A DNA stretch of 64,000 bases from contig AJFK01001066.1 of NCBI GenBank assembly GCA_000467715.1, positions 1 to 64,000 of the forward strand, written 5' to 3'. This document shows, one piece after another, positions 1 through 10,891 of the stretch. Numbering within the stretch: the first letter of the stretch is position 1; every line of letters begins with the position of its first letter. The position numbers and the translations under genes are program-made. The DNA is from Hysterium pulicare CBS 123377. Its lineage: Eukaryota > Ascomycota > Dothideomycetes > Hysteriales > Hysteriaceae. A model generated the notes under the pieces. That model did not search any database. It saw only the letters and a list, made by a program, of their open reading frames with translations, and had not been told where the DNA came from.

Positions 1-228
1 CTAACCATTGTTCGACAAACAAACCATCTATCGTCTAAGTGAGGCTCAATCTTCACGTCTCTTCGTTCAGGAAATATGTATGCATGGTAGTTCACGTTTA
101 AAGAACCTTTCCTTCTTTCCTCCTCTGATCTCTATGGATCTGAACGCCTTCATGTTCTCGATCAAACTATCCCACATTCTTTGATCCAGTCATCTCTAGC
201 CTACAACCGTCATTGAACATATGAATCG

Positions 229-816
229 ATGGCACTCGGCCAAACCACTCAACGTCTTCTGCCTGTCAATCCTCGTACCTTTCTCGTTTACTACAAGCCG
301 GTCCACCGTCTCCTACACCCGAACTACATCCTCGGCGACCCACAACATCCGCTTCACCTCCTCGCAACACGCAAATATAAGGAACGTGATAGATCAGGAC
401 TGTGGCTATACTTCTCAGTTGGCACTTCTGCATCCAGAAGGAAGGTTGTGAGAGTGTGGGCGAAACGGAGATTACGAAATGCCTTTGTCGAAGCGCTGAG
501 GGCTCGGGGATATGACGCGGAGGGGAAAGTAATACAGCAAAAAAGTATAGAGCCTGCTCAGATGGCTGGGGGAAACCCACAGGGACAGGCAATGGAGACA
601 GGTCGTCCCAGTGAAAACTTGAAAGGCTGTTTGCGCTTGATGCCTACGGCAGCTATCATAACTGCTAAGTATGACGAGGTGAGAGATGAAGCAGGGAGGG
701 TGGCCGATGCTCTGCTTGAATATTCTTCAAAGGCGGAAGAAAAAGAGCAGAGAGGAAGTGAGATAGGTCTGCGGCGGCGCGGCAACAGTGATCGAAGAAC
801 CATCGGGCGGAACTAA
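229..816 (+). CDS. Small protein resembling bacterial-type RNase P protein subunit (RnpA-like), possibly mitochondrial
   Basis: A single-exon 195-aa reading frame. The N-terminal 45 residues are basic and aromatic and could act as an organelle-targeting segment. Residues about 56-90 (RSGLWLYFSVG, then RKVVRVWAKRRLRNAF) followed by a later hydrophobic stretch (AAIITAKYDEVRDEAGRVADALLE) recall the RnpA order: a 'GLSVSKK' strand, an 'RNRIKRRLRE' basic helix, a 'VVIARP' strand and a final helix. An insertion of about 45 residues rich in Gln and Gly separates the two halves. The family call is an inference by eye from motif order, not a database result. The next ATG upstream (221) is in another frame and gives only a short product, so 229 is preferred. 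An unrelated basic mitochondrial protein is the main alternative. Confidence 0.5.
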   Translation: MALGQTTQRLLPVNPRTFLVYYKPVHRLLHPNYILGDPQHPLHLLATRKYKERDRSGLWLYFSVGTSASRRKVVRVWAKRRLRNAFVEALRARGYDAEGKVIQQKSIEPAQMAGGNPQGQAMETGRPSENLKGCLRLMPTAAIITAKYDEVRDEAGRVADALLEYSSKAEEKEQRGSEIGLRRRGNSDRRTIGRN

Positions 817-1311
817 CGAGACTGAGCGCAGCTTGATACTGGCCATCATGGAATACAAAGTTTCTTGAGCATATATTCCACGACATCACTTTCATGGTAC
901 GATCTTTTGACAATAAACGAATCGTGACACCAGCAATGACTGCTAAACCATCTGTCTAGATATTGCCATTCTCAAAAGTTCAAATCCTGAATGTACGCCA
1001 CGTTGGCGCTCGTCTGCTTTCCTCATTTGTTGACATCGCGATGCAAGCTGGGCTTGGCGGCGAGGCAGACCTTGAACTCAGCCTCAGCCTCTCGCTCAGG
1101 CAGAAGTAATAAGGACAACGACCTCAACTCATCACCACTTCATAACCTCACAGCCTCACTCAAGGTTTAAGGCGCAGTTATACCTCTGATACGACCTGCT
1201 CATGGGTCTGACTCCGTAATTTTGCCTTGACGAGCTGAAACGCAGCATGACCGTATAACTCTACTATTTACGCTGCGGTGTCTCGCATCAGTTCAATCAC
1301 GTCCCGGACAC
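817..1311. other. Intergenic spacer, 3' of RnpA-like gene and promoter side of NACHT gene
   Basis: No reading frame of note on either strand. The stretch ends directly at the ATG of the NACHT receptor and should hold its promoter and leader. No specific operator or repeat was recognised. Confidence 0.5.
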
Positions 1312-4209
1312 ATGGATCCCGCATCTATCCTCGGAGTCGCGGCTGCGGTCGTGCAATTTGTGGATTTTACAAGCAGGCTGATTTCAAGGGCTATCGAAGT
1401 ACACAACACAAAACGTCAGATTTCGGTTGGCCCCATAGATTTGGAATCTGTGACAGCAAAACTATTCGCGCTGAACGCTCAATTGACCAAGAATTTGAGC
1501 TCGACGGCCGGTGTATTAAGAGACAACCCTCTTTCGCAGAACGACAAGGACATCCATGACCTTTGTAATGAGTGCAATGTCATAGCGAAAATGCTACTTA
1601 AAGCATTGAGATCCATAAAGGACAAGAAAGATGGGAAATGGAGCAGTTTGATCCAAGCGCTCCAAGCCATCTGGAGTAATGACGAAATCGCATCACTGTC
1701 GAAACGATTGAGTCTCTTTCGGGAGCAGCTGGTTCTTAATATTGTGGTGTCATTAAGGTACTCGCTTTCAACCTACTTTTCATCTTATACCATGTTGATG
1801 CGTAGTTTTAGGCAAAGAGATGATGACGTCTTTCGTCAGCAAAGCTCAATTTTGGAGAAGTTGGACCAAATTGATCAGAACACTCGTCTGTTTGGCACCG
1901 AATTCGTTCGCGACTTAGAAGAGAAGACTAAATGGCAGTCTGACCTCATTCATGCATTAAATGGCGATCACAAGAAAGTCCGAGAGTCTCGAGCTCAGTC
2001 GTTCGACCTTGATTCTTGGGCTTCATTCAGTTTCACTGACAAATTTCGGGCCACAAGCCTTACTTTCTTGGGCTATCTCGACTTTCGAGAAATGACGGAT
2101 CGTCAGGGGACGATACCTGAAGCCTTCAGGAAAACACTTCAGTGGATTTACGATGATCCTGCCGAGGATACCCCTTCGTGGGCAAGATGGGCCAGTTTCA
2201 CCGACTGGTTGCAAGCAAACTCAGGGCCTAGTTTGTATTGGATTACTGGTAAGGCCGGCGCTGGCAAATCTACTTTGATGAAAAACATAATCCAGAATGC
2301 CCGGACTGCACAAGTCCTTCGACGATGGAGCGGCAATGATAAACTTCTGGTTACTTCCTTTTACTTTTGGAATTCCGGAACAGGAATGCAGAGGTCCCAG
2401 GAAGGCCTCTTTAGGACTCTACTTCACCATTGTTTCAGCAAACGGCCCGACTTAATTCCAGTTGTCTGCCCAAAGCGATGGGACGTTTGCAGATTGTTTG
2501 GTTTTAACACGTATGACTGGACACGGACGGAGCTCTTAGGCGCCTTTAAGGCTTTCGTGAAAGAAGTCGGCAAAGATTCTAAAGTTTGTATCTTCATTGA
2601 TGGTCTAGACGAGTTTGAAGGGCAATACCGCGAGCAATTGGACTTAATTCGTCTACTCCGCGAGGTTTCCGAGCTCAAAAATGTCAAACTTTGTGTCTCA
2701 AGTCGACCCTGGCCCATTTTTAAGGATTCCTTCGGTCGAGACCCCAGCCTCATGTTACAGCATCTTACCTATGGAGACATGCAAATCTATGTGCGGGCCA
2801 TGCTGAACCAACACCCTGGATTTGAGGAGTTAGGATTGAGAGATCCGCAGTTTACCGCCAACCTTGAGAAGAGTCTGGTCCGAAAATCATCTGGCGTGTG
2901 GCTGTGGCTCTACTTGGTGGTGAATTCACTTTTGCAAGGACTCACGCATGGCGCTAGGATAGGGGATATCCAGAAGATTGTTGATGGCCTCCCTTCTGGC
3001 CTGGAAGATTTATTCCAAAAAATGTTGGACAGTTTGGATCGAGAACATCTTGAACAAGCCTCACAGATATTCCAGATCCTCCGAGCATCATTCCATCCGC
3101 CCTCGCTGCTGCTACTATCATTTGCTGATGAAGAAAGACCAGATTATGGACTTCAATTGCGATGCGCGCCTCTATCTCGATCCTCAAAATTAGGCCAGTT
3201 GGTGACCATGAATCGCCGCTTGAACAGCCTGACCAAAGGACTTGTGGAAGCAACTGCCGATACTACTGGCAACAATAATGGCCAGAAGACTGAATGGACC
3301 CCTTTCTTACAGTCATACCTATTTCCTCGGCGGACAGATAATACCGAGCTGTCACCCGAGTATGAGCAGGGCCTCATGTCAGCTAAAGTGCGGTACCTGC
3401 ACCGGTCAGTGAAGGACTGGATTGAGAGGCCTGATACGTGGAACAGATTGTGCGCACTAACAAGTGAGGCTTTTGATCCGGATCTTGCCCTTTGCGGCGC
3501 TTTCCTTTGTGATCTGAAAGTATTGGATCAATTGTCAACGCAAGAGTTCTGGTACATTGTTACCAGTTGTCTAGCACATGCTGCAAACGTCGAAGCCAAA
3601 AACGACTCATTATCGGATGTTCTTCCTCCTTTGCTAGATGCACTCGATATAACAGCGTTAAATCTTGTGCATAAACCGAGGCCGATTGAGCCTGCATTGG
3701 ATGCCGATCAGCACTGGACCCATTATGTTCCCAAAGGACATAAACGCGGAATGAACTTCCTTGGTTTGGCGACACGCTTCCGTCTGTCAAATTACGTCTT
3801 ACTTAAGCTTTATGAAGGCAGCAAGATAGAACCTCCTCGCGATTGCTATTCTCTTTTGCATTGTGTAGCCCGAGATCACCGTCGGGAGGGCGCAGTCATT
3901 GGAATCAAGCCGCCGAAAGCCAATCTAGCGCGTGATGTGGATTTCCTCGAAAGCCTCTTGAAGAGGGGTGCAAATCCAAATCGAGAGTGCCCTTGGTTTC
4001 ACGAAACTCCGTGGGAGTCTATTTTACAACAAAATATGAAAAAATCCTCTGATCGGGAGTACTGGAAGAAGGTCGCATTTCTGTTCCTCCAATATGGAGC
4101 AAATCCAAAGCTCAAGGTGAGGGATTTCCCTGGCGGAGAAGAGATCACAGAAATGATGAAAAAGGAACGACGGCGTAGAAGGAATCCTTTCGTTCGATGG
4201 CGCAGGTAA
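1312..4209 (+). CDS. NACHT-type STAND receptor (fungal NLR-like) with degenerate C-terminal ankyrin-like repeats
   Basis: The frame encodes 965 aa, or 947 after removal of a probable in-frame intron at 1758-1811 (see its entry). The N-terminus (MDPASILGVAAAVVQFVDF) is the hydrophobic start typical of fungal STAND N-terminal domains. Walker A is GKAGAGKST at residues 313-321 and Walker B is IFIDGLDEFEG near 427-437 (unspliced numbering), defining a NACHT/NPHP3-type NTPase. The 'YLHRSVKDWIE' motif further on matches the DUF7791 module found behind fungal NACHT domains. Two short 'LL-RGANPN' and 'LQYGANPKL' segments near the C-terminus look like worn ankyrin repeats. By family, such proteins are cytosolic sensors used in non-self recognition or programmed cell death. 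A paralogue lies at 50993-54436. No stop interrupts the frame, so it looks intact. Confidence 0.9.
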   Translation: MDPASILGVAAAVVQFVDFTSRLISRAIEVHNTKRQISVGPIDLESVTAKLFALNAQLTKNLSSTAGVLRDNPLSQNDKDIHDLCNECNVIAKMLLKALRSIKDKKDGKWSSLIQALQAIWSNDEIASLSKRLSLFREQLVLNIVVSLRYSLSTYFSSYTMLMRSFRQRDDDVFRQQSSILEKLDQIDQNTRLFGTEFVRDLEEKTKWQSDLIHALNGDHKKVRESRAQSFDLDSWASFSFTDKFRATSLTFLGYLDFREMTDRQGTIPEAFRKTLQWIYDDPAEDTPSWARWASFTDWLQANSGPSLYWITGKAGAGKSTLMKNIIQNARTAQVLRRWSGNDKLLVTSFYFWNSGTGMQRSQEGLFRTLLHHCFSKRPDLIPVVCPKRWDVCRLFGFNTYDWTRTELLGAFKAFVKEVGKDSKVCIFIDGLDEFEGQYREQLDLIRLLREVSELKNVKLCVSSRPWPIFKDSFGRDPSLMLQHLTYGDMQIYVRAMLNQHPGFEELGLRDPQFTANLEKSLVRKSSGVWLWLYLVVNSLLQGLTHGARIGDIQKIVDGLPSGLEDLFQKMLDSLDREHLEQASQIFQILRASFHPPSLLLLSFADEERPDYGLQLRCAPLSRSSKLGQLVTMNRRLNSLTKGLVEATADTTGNNNGQKTEWTPFLQSYLFPRRTDNTELSPEYEQGLMSAKVRYLHRSVKDWIERPDTWNRLCALTSEAFDPDLALCGAFLCDLKVLDQLSTQEFWYIVTSCLAHAANVEAKNDSLSDVLPPLLDALDITALNLVHKPRPIEPALDADQHWTHYVPKGHKRGMNFLGLATRFRLSNYVLLKLYEGSKIEPPRDCYSLLHCVARDHRREGAVIGIKPPKANLARDVDFLESLLKRGANPNRECPWFHETPWESILQQNMKKSSDREYWKKVAFLFLQYGANPKLKVRDFPGGEEITEMMKKERRRRRNPFVRWRR
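1758..1811 (+). other. Probable 54-nt in-frame intron inside the NACHT gene
   Basis: Donor GTACTC at 1758 and acceptor TTTTAG ending at 1811 bound a 54-nt stretch that encodes a Tyr/Ser/Phe-rich segment (YSLSTYFSSYTMLM) unlike the charged helices on both sides. The length is a multiple of three and contains no stop, so reading through would only insert 18 residues. The second NACHT gene carries an equivalent phase-2 intron at the corresponding place, which is the best support. Confidence 0.65.
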
Positions 4210-5104
4210 CTGAAAGAACATCTCTATTGGCTTTTTGCATGTTCTAACGCCTGACGCAGAACTATCAGATGGCCTAAGAAATCAATATCCCAATGATGAC
4301 GATGATCGGGGGACAAACATTACGAACGAGCTTACGTTGCATTTTTCAAATGTCTGTCACCCATCAAATAGCTTTTGCTCAATACTTGGCTACAACTGGC
4401 GGAGGGAAATCCTATCCAGTCCTTCGATACCCCCTGGCCCTCATCCCTCGTTATAAGAAAACCGACGATTCTCAAGTTTACACTTATGAGGATCCTGTAA
4501 ACCCTCCTTTGGGGTATTCATGGCTCACATTGGACAACATCCTGCGCATAGGATACAGCGATCACGTCGGAACCCCCTCACCACACCACCTTAGGACGAC
4601 GGCTACAATTTCTCGGTTTATCTCTCACTCCGAAATTCCGCACACTCTGCGTTCTGTAAGTGCAGTTAATCTCAACATGCATCGAAACCAAGCACAAGCC
4701 TAACATGAAGTACTAAGGACGAAAGCCTTCCGCGTGAAACTGATCACCGGGTTTCGACGAATCCAAATCGTCTTGAAGAGCTTATATCGAAGCATACTCG
4801 TCGGAATATATTTTTCCACGTAGCATGTATTCGAACTCGTACTGCTTCTATGTTCTCTCTCTTTCCTCCCTTGTTACGTCCTACGTCAGGGTGAAAGTCC
4901 TCCCTTGATCCAGAATGGCTTGGAACTTCTTCATACATTTATTTGTTAAGTCAATCATTTAGCTTTCTTTTTCTTCTAATTTGTCCTTGATACAGTCTAA
5001 CGCCAAGTACTTTATATCACCAAAGTCGGTTCAGGTTTGAGTTCAAGAACCTGCAACGCCAACGTAGATAGTGCAACCCACAGACCCAGACGATTTTAAC
5101 AAAA
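4210..5104. other. Intergenic spacer with no recognisable gene
   Basis: This lies between the 3' end of the plus-strand NACHT gene and the 3' end of the minus-strand secreted gene. Short frames occur (for example 4293-4703 on the plus strand) but their translations resemble no family and no intron signals join them. It probably holds the two facing 3' untranslated regions and terminators. Confidence 0.45.
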
Positions 5105-6385
5105 TCATAGCTCTTTTCGACTGTCATCATCTCCAGCTTTCCCAATACCATTTTCAAACTCAGCATCGACCTTATGCCGCAAATCTTTACACTCAGATTC
5201 CTCGATACAAAGTGTTGGCTGCACCACCATAACTCTTTTGGCCATTTCCGCCGCTCCTCTCGCCGGAGCATATACAGGATCTACTTTTCCAACATCTGTA
5301 AGGTAAGAGAATGTGTAAGAGATTGTAGACAACGCTTCTTTCACAGCTCGATGAAATAACTTATCTCCGGCATTCTCCCCGAACAGAACAAGCTGATTGA
5401 ACTGCGGATCATGACCTCGTACAAAGGCGGCTATTCTCTCGACCACTTCCTCCCAATAAGGACTATCATACTCAGCCATACGATTCCCACTTCCAAGCCT
5501 AGCATCAAAAAAATAGCTGAAGCTCGCGGCATCGCTAATCCATCCGATAGAGAACACATCGGGATCTTGCAGTGATCCCGTCAGAGCGATGCTATTATAC
5601 TCCAAGACCAATACTTTTTGACGAGGGAAGGCTTCTTTTTCGAACCAGCATCTTCGCGAATCGGCGTAGTGCTCACATAGACCGATGCCGTGCGCGAAAG
5701 TGGCCATGCGGGCGTTGACGCTGAGACTTGTGAAATAGAGGTCTGATTTCCCGAGGGCGAAGACGATGGAAATGATTTGGGAAACTGTTAGGTAGACGGG
5801 GACGGAAAGGCCGATGTGTTTTGGGTTTGGATAGGTGCCAGTGCGAGTGATAGCGTTTAGAAGTTGTTGGAAGGCTTTGCGGAATACTTCGGCATTCGCA
5901 TGGATGATGGCGTAATCCGGAGGGCTGGGTTCAGGTGGTTTTGAATCGATGAACGGAGAGAGAAATGAAAACGATCGACTTAGAACGCATAGCAGATAAA
6001 GAAGCATCCATCTTTGGGGGGCGGCACAACGAGGCGGTGGGCTTTCACGATACCTTTCGAGAGCCGTGTTAATAGAGACCGAAGAAGTATTTCCAGGTTT
6101 GGCTTACTTATCATATATGTCCCAGGGATTATCTAGTCTACTTCCATTGGACTCAATACGGAATCTCGTCAATAGCTCTTCATAATCGCCATCCGGCTTG
6201 AACCTAATAATGTCCTCGATCGTGCCATTCGTATACCTCACGGAACATGTCAGCGCATTCAGCGAGATATCGATACCGAAAGCGGGCTCTCTCAGAAGGC
6301 GCTCAGGAATGCAAGAACCGCAGATTGTTGTTGACTGGACGATGTTCAAATGACATAGTATGATAAGAATGGTGAAGATTGACAT
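5105..6385 (-). CDS. Probable secreted protein with actin/Hsp70-like ATPase fold
   Basis: Two exons, 6385-6108 and 6053-5105, joined across a 54-nt intron (6107-6054; donor GTAAGC, acceptor GAAAG, TTAAC branch-like site). They give 408 aa in one frame. The start at 6385 begins MSIFTILIILCHLNIVQS, a good signal peptide; an upstream in-frame ATG (6460) would bury it. After the signal peptide, FGIDISLNALTCSVRY resembles the phosphate-1 motif of actin-like ATPases (GID-G-T-SV). Later, KVLVLEYNS and LVLFGENAGDKLFHRAV occupy the places of the phosphate-2 and adenosine motifs. The canonical glycines are only partly kept, so ATPase activity is doubtful. A second hydrophobic run (MLLYLLCVLSRSF) sits at the start of exon 2. 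An alternative acceptor near 6013 also stays in frame. The fold call is inference. Confidence 0.6.
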
Positions 6386-6964
6386 CCTGGGTAGTGATAT
6401 GTTGAGATGCGAAGAGGCCCAGACAGGTGCGAAGACACTGTGGCTAATGCGGCACAGCATGGGACGTCACTCTTGGCAGATACGTATATGCTTGAAATCA
6501 CGTGTCGAAGGGTACCGAATTGGATTCACGACTATCTACCTCGAGCATCGAACTGAGATACTGTGGCAAATTATGATGTTGAGCGTCTTTCATATTTAAG
6601 GAGGTCAAATAGATGTCGATGGAGAATCCTCAAGAACTTGTGTTTCGAGATAAAGGCGGTATTGAATAAGGCAGAACGAGGCAGTGATTAAGGAGCAGCT
6701 TCGCCGCATGTAAAAGGGTGAGTAAATGATTCGACAGTGTGCCTTAGAGTGTTCACGCGTTCTTATTGCCGTGATGATGCGAGATCGAGACGAACCATGG
6801 AAGCAGCGAATGTAGTTGTGATATGTCTTCTAACAATTGGGCGGCTGAATGCGTAAAATGCCGTTCAGGATTGCCATAGCATAGGTGAATTGATCAGATG
6901 ATGTTATTGTTTCACATATCATGGACTTTCCATCTTTACCCTCTCACGAATCTGTCCTTCGTAG
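6386..6964. other. Intergenic spacer upstream of the secreted gene
   Basis: This lies between the start of the secreted gene and the 3' end of the HET gene, both on the minus strand. It should contain the promoter and leader of the secreted gene. No repeat or further gene was recognised. Confidence 0.4.
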
Positions 6965-9109
6965 TCACACTAGAGTAATGGTCGACAGGTCTTCTTTAAT
7001 TACCGCATCGTCAACGCCCAATTCATCGGGATCCAGATGGATGAATCCCAACCTTTCCATCTGTCCTGCCCCGTTGATTCTTTTGACGATCAGACACCCA
7101 TACGAAAATTCTTCTCCTTCATCTTCAAAGATCTTTAATAATACGAGAGCGAAGATCTCCGCCCCCTCCAAACTCTTGACCAGTTTCTGCGCTTCTTGAG
7201 CGGCGTCTGCATCCGTGAAGGCAAAATCAAAACGCGAGTACACACCTTCGGGATTTCCATTAGCGGTGCGCACCTTCGGATTGTTTAACTCGTAAGGAAG
7301 GCCTGGTTTCGTAGGATCAAACAAATCCAGCATAAGAATAAGTCGTTCCAATGGGGCGCGGAGCTTGATGTAACCACCTGTTACTTCACCGTATGGATTG
7401 GCGCCTTTCAGGTCGACTTCGACGTCTAGTATCTCGGCTAGTGATTCGTAATTGTTGGGAAGGCCAGTAGCGGGAATGCCATCCATAGATGCCCATGACC
7501 ATGAAGGAGCGCGGTATTGGGACGTTCGTCGAGCACCCAAGCCTTGCCATAAGAGGTCTTCCACAAGATTGCTTCTCCATAGACCGGCGATGTATTCGTC
7601 CTGCATTCGTTCGGCGAAAATGCTTGCAAGGCCGCTAAGAGCTGGAAGCTTATCTGATGGGATCGTCAACTTCCTTGTTCCATATGACCATATCAAGCTA
7701 CTCCATTCCTCTAACAGGAACTCCCTCACTCTTGACTGTTTTTGAGATGAGAGGTCTCGTGAGGATGATGGTGCAATCTTTTCATCCGCCGTGTCATCAT
7801 TAGAGTTGTCTTCCAAAGTCTTATGAACGCTATGGTACCGGTCTTTGAGGGCTAGGCCATCTTCGCCCTGGAAACCAAGCTTACATTCGAAGAACATTTG
7901 TGAAGTCCCATAATGTAGCATTCGGTGGGAAAGCACGCGTTCTTGTAAACCCCAAGCTCGGTCTGAAAGAGGTTCATGTGGCATGGAAACGTAGTCGCTT
8001 GGGACCGCTTCTTCGCCGAGGGGGAGACTAAATGCTAGAACATGTCCTCGAACTCCATCAGCTCTAGCTGATTCGTACTCCAATTCGACATACTCCGGCA
8101 AAGATCGCGAGTTCAGGAATCCCTCTGAGCTATCTTTTGCATGGGAAGCGCCAATGGTCAGATAGGCGTTCGCGTAGATTGACATCATTTTTGCGGACTC
8201 TCGTTCCCAGTTATCCTTGTCATTTTGGCAGATACAGAGACTGTCAATCCACAAATATCTGATTCTTAGCTCTCGGGTCATCTTAATTGCGTCTTGATAA
8301 GTTTTCGGCATCTCAGCAATGATGATTCGTTGTTTTCGTTCCTCAAGTGTGTCGGTAGTCGTGGTAAACTCTCGCGATTTGCCCCAGCAGTAGCTCAAGG
8401 ATATGTATTTTCCCTTTCCATGTCCATCGGTTTCGAGGAGTTTCACGCACGGATTATTCAAATCATTTCCCACGTCGAGTACACGGGATGGTAACGCCAT
8501 CTCGCCGGGATTGCAATTTGGATGCTTGTTACATTCCTTTAGCCAGTCTCGAGCTCTGTCTATCGTCGTCTCGCTGCCGGCGGATTCATCAATAGGCCGT
8601 CCTTGGAAAATCGATGCAAGCGGGTCACCTGAGCCAGTCACAAACAAATTCATTCATATAATCCACCATACTGAAAAGTTTATCGCACCTTCTTTCACAC
8701 AGAGCCCAATTGCAGCAATGAGATAGGGCGTTCTTTCATTGGTCTCCGACATGACCCAAAATCCTCGTCCCCCCTGTCTTCTCTCTACGATCCAAAGCTC
8801 CCAGGTTGGCCATGGATACTTTCTCTCCGTTCCAGCTTCCCATTGCGGCTTTAGAATCTCCAGATTCTCCTTCACGTTTTTCGCTGACTTGAAGATGAGG
8901 CCACATAGTTTACAGTCAGAATGCTCAGCGGAGAATTGCAAGGCTTCCAGACTCGAATGATGTAAGTATCCATGTGATTTACGATGAGTCTCCGGCCAGT
9001 CAAAGTATTGATGAATGTATTTGTGTCCGCTCAGGCCAACGTCGCACTCTTGTGGTATTGAGGGTAGATTATGCCATGGTATGCGAAGGCACAGGTCGCA
9101 AAGAGGCAT
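6965..9109 (-). CDS. HET-domain (heterokaryon incompatibility type) protein
   Basis: Two exons, 9109-8689 and 8628-6965, with a 60-nt intron (8688-8629; donor GTGCGA, acceptor CTCAG) give 694 aa. Exon 1 carries two CxxC pairs (CDLC near the start and CKLC around residue 65) typical of the N-terminus of one large HET subfamily. Exon 2 holds the HET core: YISLSYCWG, RYLWIDSLCICQNDKDNW and the downstream LSDRAWGLQERVLSHRML motif. By family knowledge HET domains act in allorecognition and can trigger cell death, and they are TIR-like in fold. Downstream residues (WSYGTRKLTIPSDKLPALSG) are also typical of complete HET proteins. The gene looks intact. Its neighbour on the left is the secreted gene on the same strand. 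Confidence 0.9.
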
Positions 9110-9699
9110 TTAGACCTGTCAGATAAGAACAAATGGTTGAGGTAGAAACTACGAAGCAAGTCGAGCGAGGTGAATAAGTTATTGTGTAGAAATCAATGCC
9201 TTAAAGGATTCATTTGGGATGATATTGGTCGTTGTGCATGAGTTGGCAGGTCCAGAACGCTGGAAGGAAGAAGCAAATATCGAAAAAGGCCGAGGTAACT
9301 TCTTACATAAGCAATCAGCATTTTCATATGTATGTTTACGCATTCTAGTGATCGATTAATTACAACATTGATGTTTGTAATATAGAAACATATCTAATCC
9401 ATCGTTTGTGGGTGTGGAAAATGTGGTCGTGCAAAAACACGTGAATCTTTCGAAAGTAGCTTAGCGCAAGATGCGCGGTTCTCAAAGTAAATTAATTTAG
9501 TAAAGCAACTAAATATCTAATAGATTATTAGAAATCCTAGAGATAAAGAGCCGAAAGATGAAATCACAATTAATGAATGGTTTAAATAGTTCTTTAGAGA
9601 AGATTTTGAAATTTCGGAAGAAGATTACATAGACGTCATTAAGCATCTAAGATATATTCTGAGTCTAAGAAACGTCCCCTTCCCGATTAGGTCATCATC
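9110..9699. other. AT-rich intergenic stretch
   Basis: It holds the HET gene promoter near 9110-9300 and then a markedly AT-rich run (about 9300-9660) with no gene. No terminal repeats were seen. Confidence 0.4.
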
Positions 9700-10891
9700 T
9701 CACCTTTCCAGCTCGTACTTTGCCGCTGCTTCCGCTTTATGGGTATGGCCCTGATAGGTCGTGATTTTTGCTGCTGATTCTTCTAGAATATACAGGACCT
9801 TTTCCTTCCACATCGCAAAGTTCTCCTCAGTTTGGAGCGGGATTGGGAGGTTGGGAATACTGTCCATCCCAGCTTCAACCTTCTTCAGAGGTTTACCTTT
9901 TAACTCAAGGCCAAGAAACTCTGCACAGATGACAAATTGTTCGTATGTTGCCCACTCTCTTTCGACGAATTCTGGTTCGCTAGTTTCAATAAAATGCTTG
10001 ACCATTTCTTTTAAAGCTGATGAAAATTATTGGAAATGATTTCATGCATCGCCAACAGACTCGTAGTCTTAAATTAGAGCAATTATCGGCAGTTGTCCAT
10101 TGTGCTGGTGTCCTTCATGAACAAGTAGGGCCTCGCCCGATAGTAGGCACATAATAACTTCCTGCTTGGAGCCAATTCTCGGTCCCTATAGCAGACATAC
10201 TGCAACTGTTCGTTATATGGAATGGTGATATTCGGAGGCTTGGTACTTGGCATTGCTGCCGTAAATGCACGCCCTGATGGCATCAACGCTGGCTGATAAT
10301 TTTTCATTCTAGGATTGGATGCGTTCTAATGATGAGCTTTTGGGAGGTCCATCAGTACTCTCGACTGAAACCTATTCTATAGGCATACTCACTTGTATCC
10401 TGCAAGCAATAGCAAGGTAAGAACACCAGTTTGGTGACTCAACTCGGGAGATATTAGAGCAAGATATGTTGGTTTCAGGATGCTGGGCCTACCTGGGGGC
10501 GAAAATCATTGATATTACGAACTTCACCAGCATATTGGATTTGGTTCCATTTGCGTCGCCAAAATTTGCTTGTTAGGTACCGTATCCCGTGAAGGCTGAA
10601 GCAGATGATACTTTGTAGCCAAATTCTTGAAGTCGCTTAGAATTTCTTCCGTTCTTTGCAGCACGTCCTCGCCTAGTTGAACTCTATCGGGCGCAACTTG
10701 CGCGATAGCCGAGTTCGGTTGAGCACATCTTCCAGGAGAGCTTTGATGACGTTCGATAAGTTTGAGAGGTCCTGCTGAAGTGATTGTATTTCTGCTGGAG
10801 CACTTCTGGAAACACCGTAAACATCGCGGTACAGCCTCCAGCAAAGATCTCCCACAGCAGCAAAGTCACCGACGCTAAATCCGAAGGACAT
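9700..10891 (-). pseudogene. Decayed fungal-specific gene with 'MSFGFSVGDF' N-terminal domain
   Basis: The minus strand from 10891 opens with MSFGFSVGDFAAVGDLCW, followed by a helix containing EIQSLQQDLSNLSNVIKALL. This N-terminal domain is common in fungal proteins of the STAND/ankyrin/kinase kind. The natural continuation (QLGEDVLQRTEEILSDFKNL) lies in the next frame near 10690-10620, with no fitting intron between, so one frameshift is the simplest reading. Further downstream, frames at 10307-10083 (74 aa) and 10005-9700 (101 aa, charged and helical) lie on the same strand and may be later exons or remains. Function cannot be assigned. A multi-exon live gene with unusual splicing is the alternative. 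Confidence 0.45.

Noticed and set aside
1312-1500. Amyloid-signalling motif at the NACHT N-termini
   Set aside because: Both receptors begin with the hydrophobic fungal STAND N-terminal domain; no HRAM-, sigma- or PP-type repeat was seen, and no small amyloid-type effector gene lies next to them.
9300-9660. AT-rich block as a degraded transposon
   Set aside because: No terminal repeats, target duplication or coding remnants could be recognised.
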